DNA of 64,000 bases from JASGTU01 sp963821815 (lineage in GTDB: Bacteria; Chloroflexota; Anaerolineae; Caldilineales; Caldilineaceae). Numbering within the stretch: position 1 is the first letter of the stretch; the number at the start of each line of letters is the position of its first letter. Location: NCBI GenBank assembly GCA_963821815.1, contig CAWGFG010000006.1, forward strand, positions 682,001-746,000, written 5' to 3'. The position numbers and the translations under genes were made by a program. Below, in pieces: positions 60,420-64,000 of this stretch. The notes beneath the pieces were generated by a model that saw nothing but the letters and a program-made list of their open reading frames with translations, made no database searches and had not been told where the DNA came from.

Positions 60420-63230
60420 ATGTCTGAACGAACGCTGGAAGCCATCCTAACCCACGAGCATACAGACTTCGACGCCTTGGCATCCATGCTAGGCGCGTCG
60501 ATCGTCTATCCGGACGCGTTGCCCGTTCTGCCGCGTCAGTTGAACCGCAATGTCAATGAATTTCTCGTGCTCTATAAAGATGAGCTTCCGTTCATTATGG
60601 ACAGCGATATGCCCAAGGGCAGGGTGAAGCGTGCCATCCTGGTCGACGCAGACTCGGTTAACTGGATTAAGGGGATGGACAAAGAGACCGAATTGGTCAT
60701 CATCGACCACCACGATGATCCTACCGACGCTGCATCGGTTCAGGCAACGGTCGACGGACAAGATCGCAGTGCAACTCCGGCGCAGGACAGGTCGGTCGGG
60801 GCCAATACAACCCTGCTCGTTGAGCAGCTCATGGCAAATGAGTACGCACCGACCCCCGTTGAGGCGACCCTGCTAGCTCTCGGCATACATGAAGATACCG
60901 GCAATCTCACCTATCCCTCCACCACGTATCGCGACGCCCGCTGCCTTGCCTGGCTCATGCGGCCTCAAAATAATGTAAACCAGGATGTCTTGCTGCACTT
61001 TCTGAACCATCCGCTCAGCCCGGCACAGCGGTCGCTGCTGCACACACTCATCGATAACAGTGAATTCCTGGACATTGCTGGGCACAAAGTGGTCATCGCA
61101 CAGGCGGAGGCGCGAAGTTTCCGCGACGAGTTGAGCGCGCTGGCATCGCGATTGCGCGATTTCCATGAAACCGACGCCGTCTTCATTATTGTCAACTTAG
61201 GTGACATTTTGCAGGTGGTGGCGCGCAGCACGACGGACGATATCGACGTCGGCGTCGTCGCGACTGCCCTGGGCGGCGGCGGTCATACGCGAGCAGCGGC
61301 CGCGCCGATACAGGCAAAAGGCGTTACGACGCAGTCCGTTCGAGACAGAGTCGCTGGTTTGGTCGAAAATAGCAGTCGATCGCAGCAAACAGTCGGTCAA
61401 ATTATGAGCGCGGGACGGCCTCAGATTGTACCGCCTGACATGCAGGCACGCGAGGCCGCACAGTTGATGCAGCGGTACGGTCATGAAGGCTTCCCCGTCG
61501 TACAGATACGCAAAGACGGACGCGAAGAGTTGCTGGGTATTCTCACGCGAAGACAGATCGACCGTGCCATGAACCACGACTACGGCGACCAGCCGGTTCG
61601 CAACTTCATGCGCAGCGGTCAGGTCACCGTGCGACCTGATGATACAGTGACAACGCTCCGGCGCCGGATGGTCGAGAATAATTGGGGACAGGTGCCCGTC
61701 GTGGACAGTGCCGAACGCATCATCGGCATTGTTACCCGCACGGACTTGATCAAGCTCTGGGATGAATCAGCCCTGCCCATGCGCAAAGCGAGCGAAGTCG
61801 AGAAACGGCTACGCGCCAAGTTGCCGACTGCACAATATGCGCTGCTACAGCTCGTCGGCACAGAGGTCGACAGACTGGATTACTCCGTCTATGTAGTCGG
61901 GGGTTTCGTGCGCGATCTTCTGCTGGATCAACCACGCCCAAAGAATATCGAGCCAGATGTGGACATCGTTATCGAGGGCGACGCAATCGAGTTCGCCAAC
62001 CACATGAAGGCCGCATACGGCGGTCGCGTTGTGCCGCACCAACGCTTCAATACCGCGAAATGGCTGCTCGACGATAGTGATTACCCCATCCGTCGCAACC
62101 TCTTGATGACGCACTTATCGACGCTAAACGGTCCAGTAACCTCGACCAGCGATTTGCCCGGGCACCTAGATTTCGTCACCGCGCGCACGGAATTCTACAC
62201 GGCCCCGACCGTTCTGCCGACCGTTGAGACCAGCAGCATAAAGCTTGACCTGCACCGGCGCGATTTCACCATCAATACGCTCGCCATCTGCCTAAATCCC
62301 GATCACTGGGGGGAGTTGCTCGATTTCTACGGCGGCCTCAACGATCTACAAAAGAAATTGATTCAGGTGCTGCATAGCTTAAGCTTCGTGGATGATCCCA
62401 CGCGCATCGTGCGCGCCGTGCGCTATGAACAGCGCTTCGGTTTCGCAATCGCGTCCCGCACCATGGAACTGCTCGTCGATGCGCTCCCGCTTCTAGATAG
62501 AGTGAGCGGAGCGAGAATCAGACATGAGCTAGAACGCACACTACAAGAGGATAAACCTGAGCGACCGCTACTTCGTCTAGCCGAGCTTGGCGTTCTTCAA
62601 CGTTTGGACGAGCATTTGACGGCTGATGGGTGGGTCGCAGCACGTTTTATGCGACTGCGGATGGAGCTTGCCAGGACCGGCGCTCCGCCTGCGCTGACGC
62701 AAGAGCCTCTGGATCATCTATACTGGGGTTTGCTCTGCTTCCGCCTGCCGGAGGAAACGCATACCCATTTGCACGAAAGACTGGGTCTGCGCGGCGCTGT
62801 GCAACATCTTACTAGCGAACTTTTCCGTATATACAGCAATTTACATGTTCTGGCGCGAGAGAATGCCTTGCCTAGCGAAATTGTGGCGGTGTTGGACAAG
62901 TGTGGCGAAACAGCGGTCGCATTAGCTCGTGTGGCTTGTTTCGATCAGCCTATAGTTGTGAAATGGTTGTCACTCTACGAGACAGAGCTGAGCCAGCAAC
63001 GGCCAGCCATAGACGGCAGAACACTGCACCAGATGGGAATTCCGCCAGGGCCGCTGTATAGTAAGATACTGAAGCAGATTCGTAATGCAGTGCTCGATGG
63101 CATAATTCGCGGAGAAGAACAGGAAATGACCTTGGCGCGGCAGATCGCGTTCAAAGCCAGAGGAGGAGTTGATGCCTCGAGCGGGGAGTCACGGCTGCAA
63201 AACGAGACAAGCCAAGGCACAGTCAACTAA
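60420..63230 (+). CDS. DHH-CBS-CBS-tRNA nucleotidyltransferase fusion
   Basis: A 936-residue multidomain protein. Residues 1-320 are a DHH/DHHA1 phosphoesterase (HTDFDALASM, VDADS, IIDHHDDP, GIHEDTGNLTYP, GGGGHTRAAAAP). Residues about 330-455 are two CBS domains (IMSAGRPQIVPPDMQAREAAQLM, FMRSGQVTVRPDDTV). Residues about 480-936 are a class II nucleotidyltransferase (VVGGFVRDLLL, DVDIVIEGDA, RRDFTINTLAI, RIVRAVRYEQRFGF). This architecture is known in some bacteria for A-adding or CCA-adding enzymes. The A- versus CCA-specificity cannot be told by eye. CCA is encoded in the tRNA-Asp gene of this window, so at least that tRNA needs only repair. Confidence 0.9.
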   Translation: MSERTLEAILTHEHTDFDALASMLGASIVYPDALPVLPRQLNRNVNEFLVLYKDELPFIMDSDMPKGRVKRAILVDADSVNWIKGMDKETELVIIDHHDDPTDAASVQATVDGQDRSATPAQDRSVGANTTLLVEQLMANEYAPTPVEATLLALGIHEDTGNLTYPSTTYRDARCLAWLMRPQNNVNQDVLLHFLNHPLSPAQRSLLHTLIDNSEFLDIAGHKVVIAQAEARSFRDELSALASRLRDFHETDAVFIIVNLGDILQVVARSTTDDIDVGVVATALGGGGHTRAAAAPIQAKGVTTQSVRDRVAGLVENSSRSQQTVGQIMSAGRPQIVPPDMQAREAAQLMQRYGHEGFPVVQIRKDGREELLGILTRRQIDRAMNHDYGDQPVRNFMRSGQVTVRPDDTVTTLRRRMVENNWGQVPVVDSAERIIGIVTRTDLIKLWDESALPMRKASEVEKRLRAKLPTAQYALLQLVGTEVDRLDYSVYVVGGFVRDLLLDQPRPKNIEPDVDIVIEGDAIEFANHMKAAYGGRVVPHQRFNTAKWLLDDSDYPIRRNLLMTHLSTLNGPVTSTSDLPGHLDFVTARTEFYTAPTVLPTVETSSIKLDLHRRDFTINTLAICLNPDHWGELLDFYGGLNDLQKKLIQVLHSLSFVDDPTRIVRAVRYEQRFGFAIASRTMELLVDALPLLDRVSGARIRHELERTLQEDKPERPLLRLAELGVLQRLDEHLTADGWVAARFMRLRMELARTGAPPALTQEPLDHLYWGLLCFRLPEETHTHLHERLGLRGAVQHLTSELFRIYSNLHVLARENALPSEIVAVLDKCGETAVALARVACFDQPIVVKWLSLYETELSQQRPAIDGRTLHQMGIPPGPLYSKILKQIRNAVLDGIIRGEEQEMTLARQIAFKARGGVDASSGESRLQNETSQGTVN

Positions 63231-63506
63231 AGTAAAGCAACGATTGCTGCAGGTTGACCTGCTGTGCATTTGCAGTTGGAATAGAGGCGTGGTGAGCTGC
63301 CCTATTCAGGCTGTGACAGAGGTATTGCCGGTAGACATGCGCACGTCGCCAATTCTCGCATTCTTTCGCTTGTTGTAGTTTATTATGTCGGCCATTTGCG
63401 TATGAGAAAACAGCGGCAAATTGAGATCAGTTTTCTGTTCGCATTTGCCTCTGATAGAATGTTAGTATGTTTTGCTCGCGAGTTTGCGTAGGATGGAGTC
63501 TGCACC

Positions 63507-63800
63507 ATGGGCCTGGAGTTCTGGGCTAACGTTTCTACAGTCTGGCTGGCATTACTCTGCTTCATTGGCGGGCTAATTCCGCTCGCCATCGCATTCTACG
63601 CCGTGAAGTATCTCCACATTGGACTTGAGAAGTCTCGCTCCGCCATGTGGACGGCGCAAAAGTATAGCGGTGTGATGCGCTCCAAAGCCGAAGAGTGGAG
63701 CGAAAAGGCAAGTGAACCCGTAATTGCGGCTGAGACCAAGGCAGTAGAGATCAACGAGACGATTCGCAATATTGCCGGAGATGGCGCCAAGCGTTCATGA
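63507..63800 (+). CDS. Small single-pass membrane protein, function unknown
   Basis: A 97-residue protein with one strong hydrophobic helix (about 10-33), then a charged helical tail (GLEKSRSAMWTAQKYSG, AEEWSEKASEPVIAAETKAVEINETIRNI). Likely a membrane-anchored helical protein. I do not recognise it. The 276-bp gap before it holds a TAGAAT at 63455 as a possible -10 but nothing else certain. It is followed after 48 bp by another small membrane protein. Confidence 0.7.
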   Translation: MGLEFWANVSTVWLALLCFIGGLIPLAIAFYAVKYLHIGLEKSRSAMWTAQKYSGVMRSKAEEWSEKASEPVIAAETKAVEINETIRNIAGDGAKRS

Positions 63801-63848
63801 TGTGCGGCAATCAGAAGCTTCGGCACAAACTATTCGGGAGTCGAATGA

Positions 63849-64000
63849 ATGAGTCATCGCACTAAATCAATTATTATAGGTGTAACAGCCGGCGCACTAC
63901 TGGGCGCGGCATTCGCTTGGGTTGCCGGCGACGGCGCAGATAAAAACGATGAAGAATCGCATGCCCTATCTGCTCTGGGACCGGTAGACTACTTCCAATT
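63849..64000 (+). CDS. Membrane protein, 3' partial
   Basis: The open frame starts at ATG 63849 and runs off the window after 50 codons. The first visible part is MSHRTKS followed by a Gly/Ala-rich hydrophobic helix (about 8-24) and an acidic segment DGADKNDEE. A glycine-zipper-like GVTAGALLGAAFAW suggests a single-pass, YtxH-like or DUF-type protein, but too little is seen to assign it. Confidence 0.6.
   Translation, partial: MSHRTKSIIIGVTAGALLGAAFAWVAGDGADKNDEESHALSALGPVDYFQ

Overview
The window looks like a chromosomal segment of a Chloroflexota bacterium, most likely from the Anaerolineae/Caldilineae side. This is inferred from gene content, not from a marker-gene tree. The clues are several Chloroflexota-style lipoproteins with Thr/Pro linkers and SH3b domains, integral-membrane PMT/GT39-like glycosyltransferases, a T-box leader in front of trpE, and a DHH-CBS-CBS-tRNA nucleotidyltransferase fusion. 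I see no insertion sequence, prophage, CRISPR array or rRNA. The only tRNA is tRNA-Asp(GTC). Apart from one frameshifted amidohydrolase the region is a dense, ordinary chromosome with many short operons.

Layout. 1-861: 3' part of a coiled-coil protein ending in a pullulanase-type X25 module, then a bidirectional terminator and tRNA-Asp. 1196-7113: a YtcJ-like amidohydrolase broken by a +1 frameshift, then minus-strand genes for an MBL-fold hydrolase, a small NHLP-like protein, deoC, lepB and an AlbA/Schlafen-type regulator. 7159-9834: gyrA, with a palindrome in its leader. 10104-20325: a DUF2723 membrane protein, rplI (minus), three tandem SH3b lipoproteins plus a GT39-like membrane protein in one apparent operon, and a coiled-coil protein. 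20401-28143: epimerase, Nudix hydrolase, sucCD, and a heterodimeric ABC exporter with one degenerate half.

28535-33400: two RNA methyltransferases, ftsH, and a membrane protein whose 5' end coincides with a terminator. 33530-44762: dCMP deaminase, then the most striking block. A Trp-type T-box riboswitch (specifier TGG, T-box bulge TGGC) controls trpE-trpS-trpG-trpD-trpC-trpF, followed by aroC, a P-loop kinase, an aroK-aroB fusion and aroQ. Together these cover dehydroquinate synthesis and dehydration, shikimate phosphorylation, chorismate formation and most of the chorismate-to-tryptophan route. trpA, trpB, aroA, aroE and DAHP synthase are not in the window.

44768-54662: an orphan sugar-type binding lipoprotein, an M23-family protein, two unknown proteins, a PucR regulator, a secreted M14 carboxypeptidase and a HerA-like ATPase. 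54721-58645 (minus): rhamnosyltransferase-like GT2, rfbD, pcm and a YheT-like hydrolase. 58980-64000: 8-oxoguanine deaminase, the DHH-CBS-CCA fusion and two small membrane proteins, the last cut by the window edge.

No wholly new defence or mobile system is evident. The best second-look items are the Trp T-box/trpS/aro supercluster with its unknown kinase, the SH3b lipoprotein triad with conserved vicinal cysteines, the coiled-coil-X25 protein, and the terminator sitting on a start region behind ftsH.
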